DNA from: Hordeum vulgare subsp. vulgare
Lineage: Eukaryota; Streptophyta; Magnoliopsida; Poales; Poaceae
Assembly (NCBI RefSeq): GCF_904849725.1
Contig: NC_058523.1
Span: forward strand, 338,561,948 to 338,625,947
Reading direction: 5' to 3'
DNA length: 64,000 bases
The translations under genes and the position numbers were made by a program. The notes beneath the pieces are model-generated. The model did no database searches. It was not told the DNA's origin and worked only from the letters and a program-made list of their open reading frames with translations. Numbering within the stretch: the stretch's first letter is position 1; each line of letters opens with the position of its first letter. Positions 45,194-58,696 of the stretch are shown piece by piece.

Positions 45194-45934
45194 TGTAGCC
45201 TTTCCCAATTTTAGTTGAGAGGCAGCTTTGGCAGTTATAGCAAGTAAAGTACACCCTAAACATGCAGTTCTAAGAGTGTAGCAGCGGAATGTAAAACATG
45301 CAAGTGTAAGGTTAAGGAGTAAGGTAGGGAGATCAAACACATGAGGTTGACAAGACAATTTTTGGCATGGTTCCGATAGGTGGCGCTATCGTACATCCAT
45401 GTTAGTGGAGACTTCAACCCACGGAGGGTAACGGCTGCGAGAGTCCATGGAGGGCTCCACCCACAAGGGGTCCACAAAGAAGCGGCCTTGTCTATTCCAC
45501 CACGTCTTCCGCCCACCAAGGACTAGCCTTACTCACAGTAGATCTTCACAAAGTAGGGGATCTCCTTGCCCTTACAAACATATTGGTTCAACTCCACAAC
45601 ACGAAGTAGGAGGCTCCCAAGCGACACCTAACCAATCTAGGAGGCACCACCCTCCAAAAGGTAATAGATGTGGTAGATCAATGAATTCATTGCTCTTGTG
45701 CTTCCAAAGATAGTCTCCTCAACACAAAATCACTCTCTCACAGAATAATCATGGGTAGGAGAAATTTATTTGGTGGAAAGCAGTTTGGGGAGGCTAGAGA
45801 TCAAGTTTCAAATGATTGGATTGGAATATCTTGGTGTCAGCACATGAGTAGGTGGTTCTCTCTCAGAAAATGGATCTGGCAATGAAGTGTGTGTTCTGAG
45901 TGCTTCTACCATGAGTGAGAGGTGGGTGAAGGGG

Positions 45935-45942
45935 TATATATA
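45935..45942 (-). promoter_or_regulatory. TATA box of element D's LTR
   Basis: On the minus strand CTATATATACCCC lies downstream of the palindrome cluster (46310-45980), as a promoter within the LTR. Pyrimidine-rich leader sequence follows. Confidence 0.6.
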
Positions 45943-45979
45943 GGAAGCACACAAAATCCAACCGTTACGCCTAAAGTGG

Positions 45980-46310
45980 CAAACTCGGTGACACCAAAGT
46001 CATAAACTCAGTGGTACCGATTCACACAAAGGAAATAACTTTTGAATCTCGGTGGGACCGATATACACAATTCGGTGGCATCGAAAAGGTGGCTAACGGT
46101 CAGATGGCCAAAGTAAGTGGCGCCGATACTCAAACTCGGAAATTCCAATTTTGTGTACCGAGGGAACAGAATGTTGGTCACCCAAACTCGGTAGCACCGA
46201 TATGGATTCGGTTGCATCGTTTTTGGGGGAATGGCTAGGGTTTATGTCTGAGGTCAAACTCGGTGGGTCCGAAATATGAAAATTGGTGACACCGAATTTG
46301 AGTATGTGGA
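45980..46310 (-). repeat. Cluster of imperfect TCGGTGGNACCGA palindromes in element D's LTR
   Basis: About nine copies or half-copies occur, for example near 45985, 46008, 46050, 46071, 46113, 46186, 46208, 46259 and 46286. Each is a roughly 13-15 base dyad with varied centre and irregular spacing of about 20-70 bases. They lie just upstream of the LTR's TATA box. Confidence 0.8.
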
Positions 46311-46503
46311 ATTCGATAGAATGGTTATGCGGGAAAAACGACTGAGTATTTTGGTGGCTAATCTTGAGCACTTTGAGCAATTAGTTCATTTTACTACCTA
46401 ACCCCCTTTTAATAGTATTTGCTTTCCTATGGAATCAAGAGTGATATCTCACAAATATAAAATGAAGAGTCTTCTAGCTTGAAGCTTGAGCCAATATTAC
46501 TCC

Positions 46504-49500
46504 TGTCGGGACCTCGATCCTAAGTCATAAGAACCCAGCCTGTAACACATCACATCACTTTGCGGCCTCACGCACGGTAAACTCCACGGCTGCCACCTTA
46601 CCTTGGCTGGGACCGTTTGCATCTTTTGGCTCACGTATATGAATGTGTTGCTAGCATTCAAATGACAAAGAACCCGGGTCGACATGACTAGTTATATACC
46701 CAAGTGGTACATCCGTACAGGTACAAGCATACATAACCCAGCAAGGCAGGTGTCGGTCATCAGCGTATGTAGACGAGTCGTAGCAAGCTACAAGGACTCC
46801 ATTACACCGCGTGACATTTCCCCAAAGGGACAAACACAACAGCAAAGAAGGATACATGTCGGTCAATCAATGTGTCCGGAGCAGTAGCAAGCTACCAAGG
46901 CTCGGTGGAAGCACAAAGAGGCATTTCCCCGTAAAGAGTACTCCTAAAGGAACACAACTAGGTGTCGAATCCCACACATATAATGCTTTCCATAACATAC
47001 ACACAATATGCACTATATGTGTAGATACAACATGGCATCACAACATAACTCTATGACTCAAGCTTTTATTAAAGACTCATGAAAGTCAACATAGTATGAT
47101 ATTACAAACATGGGTCTTGTGACCCGTCACTCAAGTCATACAAACATCAAGCGGAAGCCAAACATGTCTGGGTACAAACATCTACTAAAAATGGCTGGAG
47201 GAGCGTGAAAAGCTACCACGACCCTAACAAAGGAGCGTGACCTCTGTCTGGGATTCCCAAGCTATTCCGGTCAACATCGAACACGTCGGGTAGAACCTTT
47301 TAAGGAGACTAAATCTTATCTACAAAACATAAACAAAGCAACCATGAGTACAAAGGTACTCAGCAAGACTTACATCAGAACTATCAACATATGCATCATA
47401 TTTCAAGGAAAGGAGTGTGGGGTTTGATTGCAGCAAGCCAGCTTTGACTCTTGGCTAACCTGTACTACGACTACAAGTTCTTTCTTTCAGATGGGATAGC
47501 GCACACGAGTCCACATATTCACCAATCAATAGACCACCATGGATCCACTCTCGTCTCCCTACGAGAAGGCCATCCATATCACTCACACTTATCTTGCATG
47601 TTTTAGAGTATCCATTTAAATTGTCTATGTACCACATAATGTTTCCAAGTAGTCCATATCCGAGGACGCGGCTATTCAAACAGATTAAATCACCCTGCAG
47701 GGGTATACTTCTTCACACATGCTCTCACCACTTAGCACCATATGCACTTCATGCATCTCGGCAACCTTAAAGCGGAAGCACTGGCGTGGGTGTCGGCCAC
47801 GACCGTTAACCACACAAGACCCTAGTCCAGGTTTATCACCTATTTGAGACTGAACCCGCAAGGAAGTCCGGCGGAGGTTTCCTCTACGGCCCCAAACGAT
47901 GTGCGCAGGGTTCCCAAGCCCACCATCCGGGTGCCACTTAGTACATCGTGCCACTGTGTATCTACCACAGAGAAGCCTACCCCGTCGGGCATAGCTGAAC
48001 ACGGCCACCAACACTTTTCCTACGAACACCAGAAACAAATTGCAACTCCTGGACAGAGATCTAGGCAATTAATAAGCCGAGCGGGGTCATATTTCAGGGC
48101 CCAATGCATGGTAGTATCTTGTCTTGGATAACATACACAAAACTCAGTTCTTAAGGACGATCCCAATGAGACAACCCACCATGTACTCCTACATGGCCTC
48201 TCATCGCTACCTTTACCAAATCGAATTCACACCTTTACTCTCACACCGTGGGACATGAACACAACCATTCCGATTCATCAACCAGATGGATCAGACCCGA
48301 CACGACTCTAAGCATAGCAGGCATTGTAAACATGCATGGATGAGTAAGCACAACAAGGCTCAAGCAGTTGCTACTCATGCTAAGTGGTTTCAACTATTTA
48401 CTGTGGCAAAATAAGATCATGCAGAGAAATGGGTTCAACTACCGACAACATGTAACAGTTGAATCGTGTTTGTCCTAATGCAATAAGAGAGAGCAGGAGC
48501 GAGAGAGTGGGTTTATATCAGTATGCTCAAGGTGGTTTGCTTGCCTGACACGTCTGAAGATAGCAATGAGTCTTCATCAATGTCAATGATCACATCGTCG
48601 GAACCATCGTCTACCAAGAGGGAACAACACAGGCAAACAAGAAAGAACAATAATTACTTCACGGAAATGCAACACTATGATGCATGGGCATGAAATGAAG
48701 ATGAGAAGTGGCAGGGCCAATATAGCTGCCATTTATTATCTGGAAGCTGTATTTGAATTAGAATTCAAATATCACTTCAAGCAAGGTATTTTCCGGATAC
48801 CCTTTTAATTGATTCGACCTGATGCTCAGGCATAACTTGTTTTAGCATGCATGAAGATGGCAATTTGAGGTACCGGTTTTCCTAGATCAATGTTTGGTCA
48901 TAATAATTGAAGTATAATTCAAATAGGTATCAAATTCCAACTCCAAACTATTTATTAAATTTACCCTAATCATCATTTTGCCTGCTTGGTGATGTTAACT
49001 TTCTCAAACATGCATGAAAATGTCATAATCAAATTCCTTGAATTTTTCTGATCATTTTTCGTATAAAAATTATTTTCATCTGAGTTATATTTTATTTTCT
49101 ATGATTTTTAGAAGTTTTAGGCATTTTCTAGAATTTCTTTTATATTAGAAAACCAAAATATTGCGCTAGCCTAACGCGAGTATTGCGTCAGCAGTCAACA
49201 GCGGCCGTCCGAGTTCAAACCTAACCAGTGGGGTCCACTGATCAGTGACCCAGTGCTGGCTACGGTCACTAGCAGGTGGGACCGAGTGGTCAGCGGCACA
49301 GGGATTAATCTCATGCTGACCCAGGCTTTGACCCACGCCAGGGCCCACTGTTAGCGTCACTAGGGGTGGTAATTAGGCCTAATCTAATTCCTGATGGGCC
49401 GGGCCCACATGACAGAGGCTCAGGCCGGCGAGGTCGACGCCGGCGGCCATCAGGGCGACGGAGGCTCACCGAAATCGTGTCTCCGGTGTCCAATCAACGT

Positions 49501-50635
49501 GCGGAGGGGCGGAATGGGTTCGCGGGACCAGTTGCTTCCTTTGGCGGCAGCAGGCTGGCCGGAGGGGCATCGGAACTACGCCGGCAACGAGCCTATGCGG
49601 CGGTGTGATTCGGCCGCAGTGGAATCGCGGCTAGGAATCGAGCGGGGCAACGAGGTTAGGGGGATTCAACGCACGAGCTCACAGTGGTTCGGACAGGACA
49701 AAAGGCTTACTTGGGGACGGCCTGAATCGAGCGAATCGACGGCGAGGACGTCCGGTGGCTGGCGGTGAAGATGATGCAGATGGTGGCGCTGCACGGCGTC
49801 TAAGCTCTATTCTTCTGGCATAGAGATGTGGAGGAGAACGGCGGAGCTAGGGGACACAGTCGCTGGGCTAGAGGGGGCCGGTGGCCGCGGTGGTGTTCGC
49901 CGGCGCTCTCGGGCGTGCATGAGCAAGAGAGACATAGGGGAAAGGAAGAGAGAGGGAGCAAGGAAAGAGGTTGAGGGAGGCAAGGGAGAGCGCGTGGCGT
50001 CCTTAGCCAGCTCCACGCGACCGGAGGCAAGCAGGAGGTGGCCAGGGGACGTGGTCGTGCCCGGCGATGCGTCGGGCACGCAGCTGCTTCTCCTCCTGGC
50101 AGGAGGAAGAAGATAGTGGTGCCCCTGATGGGCTGGGCCTCTTCACGTGAGTGCAGGTTAGTTTCTTTCTCTTTTTTTCTCTTTTCTTTCTGTTTGATAT
50201 TTCTAACATTTATTTTATTTTGTTTTGGCTTCAAACTTTAGTCAAAAATGTTGAAATTGTTTTTAGGGTTTGTTTGGATTATTTCCTGGCTCCACAAATA
50301 TAATCATCATTTTTGAAAAGACTAAAAATATTTATAGCCATTTAGTTATCAATTTCAGAGGCATTAAGATTAATTTAAGATGACAAATGAGTGGTTAATA
50401 AGTTTATCACCTCTGGTATGTTCTTTCCAACATTTACCAAAAAGGATGAACATTTTTTAAGACCAATTGAGTTCATTAAAATTAATCCTTGTTGAACCTA
50501 TTTGGATTTTATTTGGTGCTAGGGTTTGGTCATCCCCATTTGTAGATCATCCCCATTTGTATTAGATTGATTTGAATGCATGCATGAATGCTCACTGATG
50601 CAACTATCTACAAGCTATAATCTAGGGTTGTGACA
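46504..50635 (-). repeat. 3' LTR of element F
   Basis: On + it begins TGTCGGGACC and ends GGTTGTGACA. On the minus strand the GC-rich block (50120-49390) comes before the half homologous to element A's LTR. Over the first 318 bases or so I count about 15 substitutions against the other LTR. ORFs such as 49394-49768 and 47685-48068 are LTR sequence. Confidence 0.93.
50531..50562 (+). repeat. 17 bp tandem repeat, about two copies
   Basis: The unit is CATCCCCATTTGTAGAT. The partner LTR has about three copies at 58422-58470. Confidence 0.9.
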
Positions 50636-53600
50636 ACTCACCCCCACTAAACAAGAATCTCGTCCCGAGATTCAGGCGTAGTCGAGAAGAGGAAGAGGGG
50701 ACACAAAACTATGGGAATCTTCACGATCCAATTGCCCTTCTTGAAGGTGTTGATTCATTGCATCAGGTTGATCTTGGCATCTTTGTCTTGGAGGTCTTCA
50801 TCTAACGCGATGACAAGAACAGGAAGACTCTACAAGATTCGATCTCCTCAAGATCGAGCAACTCAAGATCAACTTATAGAATGAGACGTAGGAATGTCCC
50901 TTGAGCTGAGACACTATACACATAACAGGGATAAGGAAATGAGGCATATGAAGAAGGTTCAATTGGTAGGCAACAATTCCACGCTTAAAAGAGATGATGA
51001 CGAGGTTTCAAAGTAGCGAGGATTAAGTTACCCTCCATACCATAACGGGGCACCGTAGGAGGGTGACTTTTAGAGTTATTCCCTTAAGTGGCAAAGAGAA
51101 TTACTTTTGATACATAGATCATTGAAACTCTTCATACCAGGGTAAGGCAATTCACAAATGATTGTTTGAAGGAATTTGAAAGAATGGCATACTCAGGTTG
51201 GAAAGAAACTAGGGTTATAGAACAAGTCGGTGAACGGAAGGCACATTCCAATTACTATCGAGGATATAACCTAGTGTTCGAGCGTGCTCTCAAGAACTTG
51301 AGCATTTCCATATTCATCAAAGTTTTACCAATATCCATGCCAAGATCTTGGTGACACAACATACTACCATGATGAACAGTGATGGAGGATGCAGATGCAA
51401 AGGAAGACAACAATTCCTCAGTTTTCACCTTAGCTATACCAAGGGAACGAAATCTGGTTGATCAACCGAGAGACATTTAGCACTCCGCTTCTAATGTTCT
51501 CCTTGATGTACTAGCACAACCCAATTATGGGTCATGCTTGATATCTAGCACATCAAGTATAGGTCGGACTTCTAGGCTTAAATGGGGTCCATGAGGAACA
51601 ACTTACAAATAAGTCATACAAAAACCCCACGGAAAGATGGCTAAGGTTGGTGATGCAAGATATTATAATCTTAAGTCTTCCGATTAGGTGTGTTAGCCAC
51701 GACATCACCTTACCGGGTTACAGAGAGACCAATACTATAATCCTTGGGAAGCGTTACAACCATCATATCTGCTTGAGATTCAGATTTGGTTGGTGACATG
51801 ATGTTTCAGACTCTGCATGTTTGAAGAGAAAGTTTGCAACACAAATCGACGAGATAACGTTGCAAGATCCTCGGGAAATGAACTACGGAAGCCAACTCCA
51901 AAACATGAGCTGGATTGCAAGACACATGTGAACACACTGGCCAAGACAATGATGACCACATGAAAAGTCTTACAACAAAACACTACCGAGTTCTGGATGG
52001 GAACCATCATTGCGGATGACGAAGCCATGTGCAAGTCCGTCTGGTACCTTTAGGAATGGCACTTAACTTCTTTTCCTTGAACAAATCAATCAGTGGCTTG
52101 GTGTGTTAGTAAATACATATGGAGAGAGAGGTTGCAAATCTATCAAACCACGGCATACTTCGCACATGCATGACTAATTTGGGATAATTCCGAAGATAAT
52201 AGAACGACCTTCCCAAATTCTTGGCAGCAACTTGCACCAATGCACTTGAATTAGAGGAAGTCACTTCTTACACGTGACATATACCTCGTGCACAAGACAC
52301 GAAGACAATGTCTACAAAGTTTCTGTCACTAGCTTAATGTCCGACATAAATCATGGAACAAATGAAAATGTTGCCGATGGGCTCAACAACTATTCATCAA
52401 GATACCCATATAAATGGATTTCCACAACTATGTGAGCAAGATAATAGCATTGGTCAGATCAAAGAATACAATGGACCAGGCTCAAGGAAATCCATGAGTA
52501 GGACACCGTTACGAAAATCTTTGGCTCTGAGTTTGATTTGACAATAGCCCAAACTCAAATCAAAATTGGACAAGATAATATATGCAACAATTGATCACAC
52601 GAATCAGCCGATGGCAATATCATCTTCTTCAGACTCACACAACAGGAAAAATATCCTTTTTAAATGAGCTAAGTTTAGGCGAAGCTTTTATCTTCCAACT
52701 CTCCAAGTTGTTGTTTAGCTTAACAAACTAGCTCGGGGTATCCAATACGGATTCTTGGAGAAGATGGCTTATAGAGAAACCAACTTGATCACGAGCTCTA
52801 TCATAATAGTCAGGAAACAACCTGGTAATACTTCCGAGAAGATATTCGGAAAATTCACGAACCAGCTGATATGTTATTAAGCTCGGGAACAATCTCGCTT
52901 TTCAGGGCAAGATGATATGATCAAAGAGCGAAGGATTGACAGAATCCTAACTCATTTATCGAAAAGTGCACCATGAAACATGGACTAGGTAACCCGGTCA
53001 ATCTTAGGATGACGATTCAATCACCATCACCATAAGAGTGAATTTATTGTCCATTAACTACTAAGCAATGGCATTGCTAGGAGTATTGATTTCACACATC
53101 ATGGTTCACTTGTCGATATTCCAGTTACAACCAACATGGAAACCGAGGGACGAACAATGATAGCGAGAAGTACCATTACATCAAGAGCTCATAAGAGATG
53201 GTGCAATTCTCACAACACTCTTGACAAAAAGGGGTAATACTCCAAGATAGAACAGAACAAAAGCCATATTTGCATTTTGATCTACGGAATATAGCTACTT
53301 TGACCCAATCCAAGAAATGGATGAGGCACTGGAGTTTGCTTCTCTCAGTCATTTGAAAATAGAACAACTTGACACACCACAGGAATAACAGACATCGATG
53401 ACACGAATGCACAACTACTCTTGACTATCCTCTCATAAATGAAGGTCAGAATACAACTAGATAGGTCCAACTCAAGAACACATGGTTTCTTGAGTTGTGG
53501 ATGCATGGATTAGCATGTTGAAAAAGTTCAACATAGTTCTTCCAGATAACCCATGCAGAAGAGCGAAGTTGGCAGAATCACAATATGGAGTAGAGAACTC

Positions 53601-54401
53601 ATCACAAGCACTCTTGTTATGATCTTTAATTCATGAAGAACTTCTGCCAGAGATGGTCCATGGTGTTGTAAGAATGATATACCATGAACCTTGGGAACTA
53701 CAACAAGGTTACTAATCATTCTAAAGGAACTAGCAACACTATCAACAGAAGTGAGCAAAATGATCCTTGGATTCAAGAGTCCAGAAATAGAATACCTACT
53801 AACTAAATGACATCACGGAATGTTTTTCGAAAATGATGTCCAGAATTATCACACTCGAAACATAGAACACATCTAGATTATTGGGTGGTTTTCGAGGTGA
53901 CATGGTATCCTAATACTTCAACAATAGGTCAAGGTAATAGAGTACCTCATCACAATTATTATTGTGCTTTGTCTGGCCAAAAAGACATTAGAAATAAGAG
54001 GAACAAATTTTGCAATTGCATCAGATTGTTTAGAAACCTTGGAAAACTCAGACAACATAACACTTGTATGGGCATGAAATATGAGGCAACGTGCAAGAAA
54101 ACTAACAACATAACAATTGAATTCTTATGGAGACACTGATCCTTGAAGACAACAACTTTCCTATAGGCCTCCAGCATAGTAACTCGTCATCCTAATGAAT
54201 AGATGAGAAAGCCTAATTCTTAAACCCCGTAGAATACGGAAGAGGATGACTCAGAATAATAATGACACAAGGAAAGGAGTAAAAAGAGCCTTGCGTTCCC
54301 TTCCACAAACAATTCCCTTATATAACTAAAGAGTTGCTAGACTCAACATCGACCAGTTTGGCTTGGTTATCCTACAGGCAGTCAAGCTCTGATACCAAAG
54401 T
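50636..54401 (-). other. Non-coding internal region of element F
   Basis: The 3.77 kb has no ORF over about 85 codons and no RT, integrase or gag motif that I can read in any frame. Next to the left LTR a minus-strand purine tract (GTGGGGGTGAGT) and CTCGGGACGAGATTCTT match element A. Next to the right LTR the first 150 or so bases match A's leader. The middle is unrelated to A. Confidence 0.82.
54386..54397 (-). other. Primer-binding site of element F
   Basis: TGGTATCAGAGC on the minus strand, 4 bases from the LTR end at 54402, as in element A. Confidence 0.93.
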
Positions 54402-57400
54402 TGTCGGAACACCGATCCTAAGTCATAAGAACCCAGCTTGTAACACATCACATCACTTTGCGGCATCACGCACGGTAAACTCCACGGTTGCCACCTTACC
54501 TTGGGCAGGACCGTTTGCATCTTTTGGCTCACGTATATGAATGTGTTGCTAGCATTCAAACGACAAAGAACCCAGGTCGACATTACTAGTTATATACCCA
54601 AGTGGTACATCGTACAGGGACAGGCATACATAACCCAGCAAGGCAGGTGTCGGTCATCAGCGTATGTAGATGAGTCGTAGCAAGCTACAAGGACTCATTA
54701 CACCGCGTGACATTTCCCCGAAGGGACAGACACAACAGCAAAGAAGGATACATGCCGGTCAATCAATGTGTCCGGAGCAGTAGCAAGCTACCAAGGCTCG
54801 GTGGAAGCACAAAGAGGCATTTCCCCGTTAAGAATACTACTAAAGGCACACAACTAGGTGTCGAATCCCACACATATAATGCATTTCATGACATACACAC
54901 AATATGCACTATATGTGTAGATACAACATGGCATCACAACATAAGTCTATGACTCAAGATTTTATTAAAGACTCATAAAAGTCAACATAGTATGATATTA
55001 CAAACAGGGGTCTTGTGACCCGTCACTCAAGTCATACAAATATCTAGCGGAAGCCAAACATTTCTGGGTACAGACATCTACTAAAAATGGCTGGAGGAAC
55101 CTGAAAAGCTACCACGACCCTACTAGAGGAGCCAGACCTCTGTCTGGGATTCCCAAGCTATTCCAGTCAACATCGAACACGTCACGTAGAACCTTTTAAG
55201 GAGACTAAATCTTCTCTGCAAAAAACATAAATAAACCAACCGTGAGTACAAAGGTACTCAGCAAGACTTACATCAGAACTATCTACATATGCATCATGTT
55301 TCAATGAAAGGAGTGTGGGGTTTGATTGCAGCAAGCCAGCTTTGACTCTTGGCTAACCTGTACTATGACTACAAGTTCATTCTTTGAGGTGGGATAGCGC
55401 ACACGAGTCCACATATTCACCAATCAATACACCACCATGGATCCACTCTCGTATCCCTACGAGAAGGCCATCCAAAGCACTCACACTTATCTTGCATGTT
55501 TTAGAGTATCCATTTAAATTGTCTATGTAACACGTAATGTTTCCAAGTAGTCCATATCCAAGGACGCGGCTATTCGAACAGATTAAAACACCCTGCAGGG
55601 GTATACTTCTTCACACATGCTCTCACCACTTAGCACCATATGCACTTCATGCATCTCGGCAACCTTCAAGTGGAAGCACTGACGTGGGTGTCGGCCACGA
55701 CCGTTAACCACACAAGACCCTAGTCCAGGTTTATCGCCTATTAGAGACTGAACCCGCAAGAAAGTCCTGCGGAGGTTTCCTCTATGCCCCCAAACGATGT
55801 GCGCAGGGTTCCCAAGCCCACCATCCGGGTGCCACTTGGTACACCGTGCCACTGTGTATCTAACGCAGAGAAGCCTACCCCGTCGGGCAGACCTAAACAC
55901 GGCCACCAACACTTTTCCTACAAACACCAGAAACTAATTGCAACTCCTGGACAGAGATCTAGGCAATTAATAAGCCGAGCAGGATCATATTTCATTGCCC
56001 AATGGATGATAGTATCTTGTCTTGGATAACATACACATAACACTGTTCTTAAGGACGGTCCCAATGAGACAACCCACCATTTACTCCTACATGGCCTCTT
56101 ATCGCTACCTTTACCAAATGGAATTCACACCTTTACTCTCACACCGAGGGACATGAACACAACCATTCCGATTCATCAACCAGATGGATCATACCCGACA
56201 CGACTTTAAGCATAGCAGGCATTGTAAACAGGCATGGATGAGTAAGCACAACAAGGCTCAAGCAGTTGCTACTGATGCTAAGTGGTTTCAACTATTTACT
56301 GTGGCAAAATCAGGTCATGTAGAGAAATGGGTTCAACTACCGACAACATGTAACAGTTGAATTGTGTTTGTCCTAATGCAATAAGAGAGAGCAGGAGTGA
56401 GAGAATGGGTTTATATCAGTATGCTCAAGGGGGTTTGCTTGCCTGAAACGTCTGAAAATAGCAATGAGTCTTCATCAATGTCAACGATCACATCGTCGGA
56501 GCCATCGTCTACCGAGAGGGACCAACACCGGCAAACAAGAAAGAACAATAATTACTTCACGGAAATGCAACACCATGATGCATGGGCATGAAATGAAGAT
56601 GAGAAGTGGCAGGGCCAATATAGCTACCATTTCTTATGTTGAAGCGGTATTTGAATTAGAATTCAAATATCACTTCAAGCAAGGTATTTTTTGGAAACCC
56701 TTTTCATTGATTCGACCTGATGCTCAGGCATAACTTGTTTTAGCATGCATGAAGATGGCAATTTGAGGTACTGGTTTTCCTAGATCAATGTTTGGTCATA
56801 ATAATTGAAGTATAATTCAAATAGGTATCAAATTCCAACTCCAAACTATTTATTAAATTTACCCTAATCATCATTTTGCCTGCTTGGTGATGTTAACTTT
56901 CTCAAACATGCATGAAAATGTCATAATCAGATTCCTTGAATTTTTCTGATCATTTTTCATATATAAATTATTTTCATCTCAGTTATATTTTATTTTCTAT
57001 GATTTTTAGAAGCTTTAGCCATTTTCTGGAATTTCTTTTATATTAGAAAACCAAATTATTGTGCGAGCCTGACGCCAGTATTGCGTCAGCAGTCAACAGC
57101 GGCCGTCCTAGGTCAAACCTGACCAGTGGGGTCCACTGGTCAGTGACATAGGGCTGGCTACGGTCACTAGCAGGTGGGACCCAGTGGTCAGCGGCATAAT
57201 CCCGCGCTGATCCGGGCTTTGACCCACGCCAGGGCGCACTGTCAGCGTCACTAGGGGTGCTAATTAGGCCTAATCGAATTCCTGACCTGCCGGGCCCACA
57301 TGACAGTGGCTCAGGCCGGCGAGGTCGACGCCGGCGGCCATCAGGCTGACGGAGGCTTGCCGGAATCGTGGCTCCGGTGTCCAATCGATGTGCGGAGGGG

Positions 57401-58543
57401 CGGAATGGGTTCGCGGGACCACGTTGCTTCCTTTGGCGGCAGCTGGGTGGCTGGAGGGGCACCGGAACTACACCGGGGCGAGCCTATGCGGCGGCGTGAT
57501 TCAGCCGCAGTGGAATCGCGGCTAGGAATCCAGCGGGGCAACGAGGTTAGGGGGATTCGACGCAGGAGCTCACAGTGGTTCGAAAGGGACAAACGGCGAA
57601 CTCGGGAACGGCCTGAATTGAGCGATTCAACGGCGAGGATGTCCGGTGGCCGTCAGTGAAGATGATGCAGATGGCGGCGTTGCACGGCGTCTGAGCTCGA
57701 TTCTTCTGGCGTAGAGGTGGGGAGGAGAATGGCGGAGCTAGGGTACACAGTAGCTGGGCTAGAGGGGGCCGATGGCCGCGGTGGTGGTCGCCGGCGCTCT
57801 CGGGCGTGCGCGAGGAAGAGAGACACAAGGGAATGGAAGAGAGAGGGAGGAAGGAAAGAGGTTGAGGGAGGCGAGGGAGAGCGCGTGGCGTCCTTAGCCA
57901 GCTCCAGGCGACCGAAGGCAAGCAGGAGGTGGCCAGGGGACGTGGCCGTCCCGACAATGCGTCGGGCACGCAGCTGCTTCTTCTCCTGGCAGGAGGAAGA
58001 AGATAGCGGTGCCCCTGATGGGCTGGGCCGCTTCAGGTGAGCGCAGGTTAGTTTCTTTCTCTCTTTTTTCTCTTTTGTTTCTGTTTGATATTCCTAACAT
58101 TTATTTTATTTTGTTTTGGCTTCAAACTTAAGTCAAAAATATTGAAATTGTTTTTAGGGTTTTGTTTGGATTATTTCCTGTCTCCACAAATATAATCATC
58201 ATTTTTGAAAAGACTAAAAATATTTATAGCCATTTAGTTATCAATTTCAGAGGCATTAAGATTAATTTAAGATGACAAATGAGTTGTTAAAAAGTTTATC
58301 ACCTCTGGTATGTTTTTCCAACATTTACCAAAAAGGGTGAACATTTTTGAAGACCAATTTAGTTCATTAAAATTAATCCTTGTTGAACCTATTTGGATTT
58401 TATTTGGTGCTAGGGTTTGGTCATCCCCATTTGTAGATCATCCCCATTTGTAGATCATCCCCATTTGTATTAAATTGATTTGAATGCATGCATGAATGCT
58501 CACTGATGCAACTATCTACAAGCTATAATCTAGGGTTGTGACA
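54402..58543 (-). repeat. 5' LTR of element F
   Basis: It matches 46504-50635 along its whole length, including the GC-rich block at 57290-58030 and the 17 bp repeat. On the minus strand it starts TGTCACAACC and ends TCCGACA. Confidence 0.94.
58422..58470 (+). repeat. 17 bp tandem repeat, about three copies
   Basis: Same unit as at 50531, with one extra copy, showing length change after F inserted or a template difference. Confidence 0.9.
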
Positions 58544-58696
58544 ATTCCTTTCTTGCATCAAGGGGCATCTCCACATAAGCCTTTAGCCATAGCACCTTTT
58601 GAACTTTTTTGAAATATACTTGAAAACATATTAGTCCAATGATGCATATGTTGTGATCAATTATAAAAACCACCCTAGGGAGCAATTGTTCTTTCA

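Larger units (their letters stand above)
46504..58543 (-). mobile_element. Element F: large non-autonomous LTR retrotransposon (LARD type), complete
   Basis: Two LTRs of 4132 and 4142 bp enclose 3766 bp without gag or pol. Flanks ACTCC (46499-46503) and ATTCC (58544-58548) agree at four of five bases, the difference being C/T. It has a primer-binding site and a polypurine tract. LTR ends, leader and polypurine region match element A, so it probably depended on A-type proteins. Confidence 0.92.
45194..58696 (-). repeat. 3' LTR of element D, split by element F
   Basis: Parts are 45194-46503 and 58549-58696, about 1.46 kb. On the minus strand it starts TGAAAGAACAATTG after AAAGGGGGAGAT and ends GGCTACA. 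Continuity across F is supported by the matching joint (GCAAGAAAGGAAT, then ATATTGGC on the minus strand). Only one LTR copy is visible, so the left border is less sure than the right. Confidence 0.75.

Noticed and set aside
45980..46310. CRISPR-like array of short palindromic repeats
   Set aside because: Spacing is irregular, repeats vary, and the context is a plant LTR retrotransposon.
47685..48068. 127-codon minus-strand ORF, with a near-copy at 55583-55927
   Set aside because: Both are corresponding positions in the two LTRs of element F and are related to element A's LTR. The repetition comes from LTR duplication, not from a gene family.
50636..54401. A captured host gene inside element F
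   Set aside because: No frame over about 85 codons and no recognisable motif. The small ORFs on both strands are what random sequence gives.
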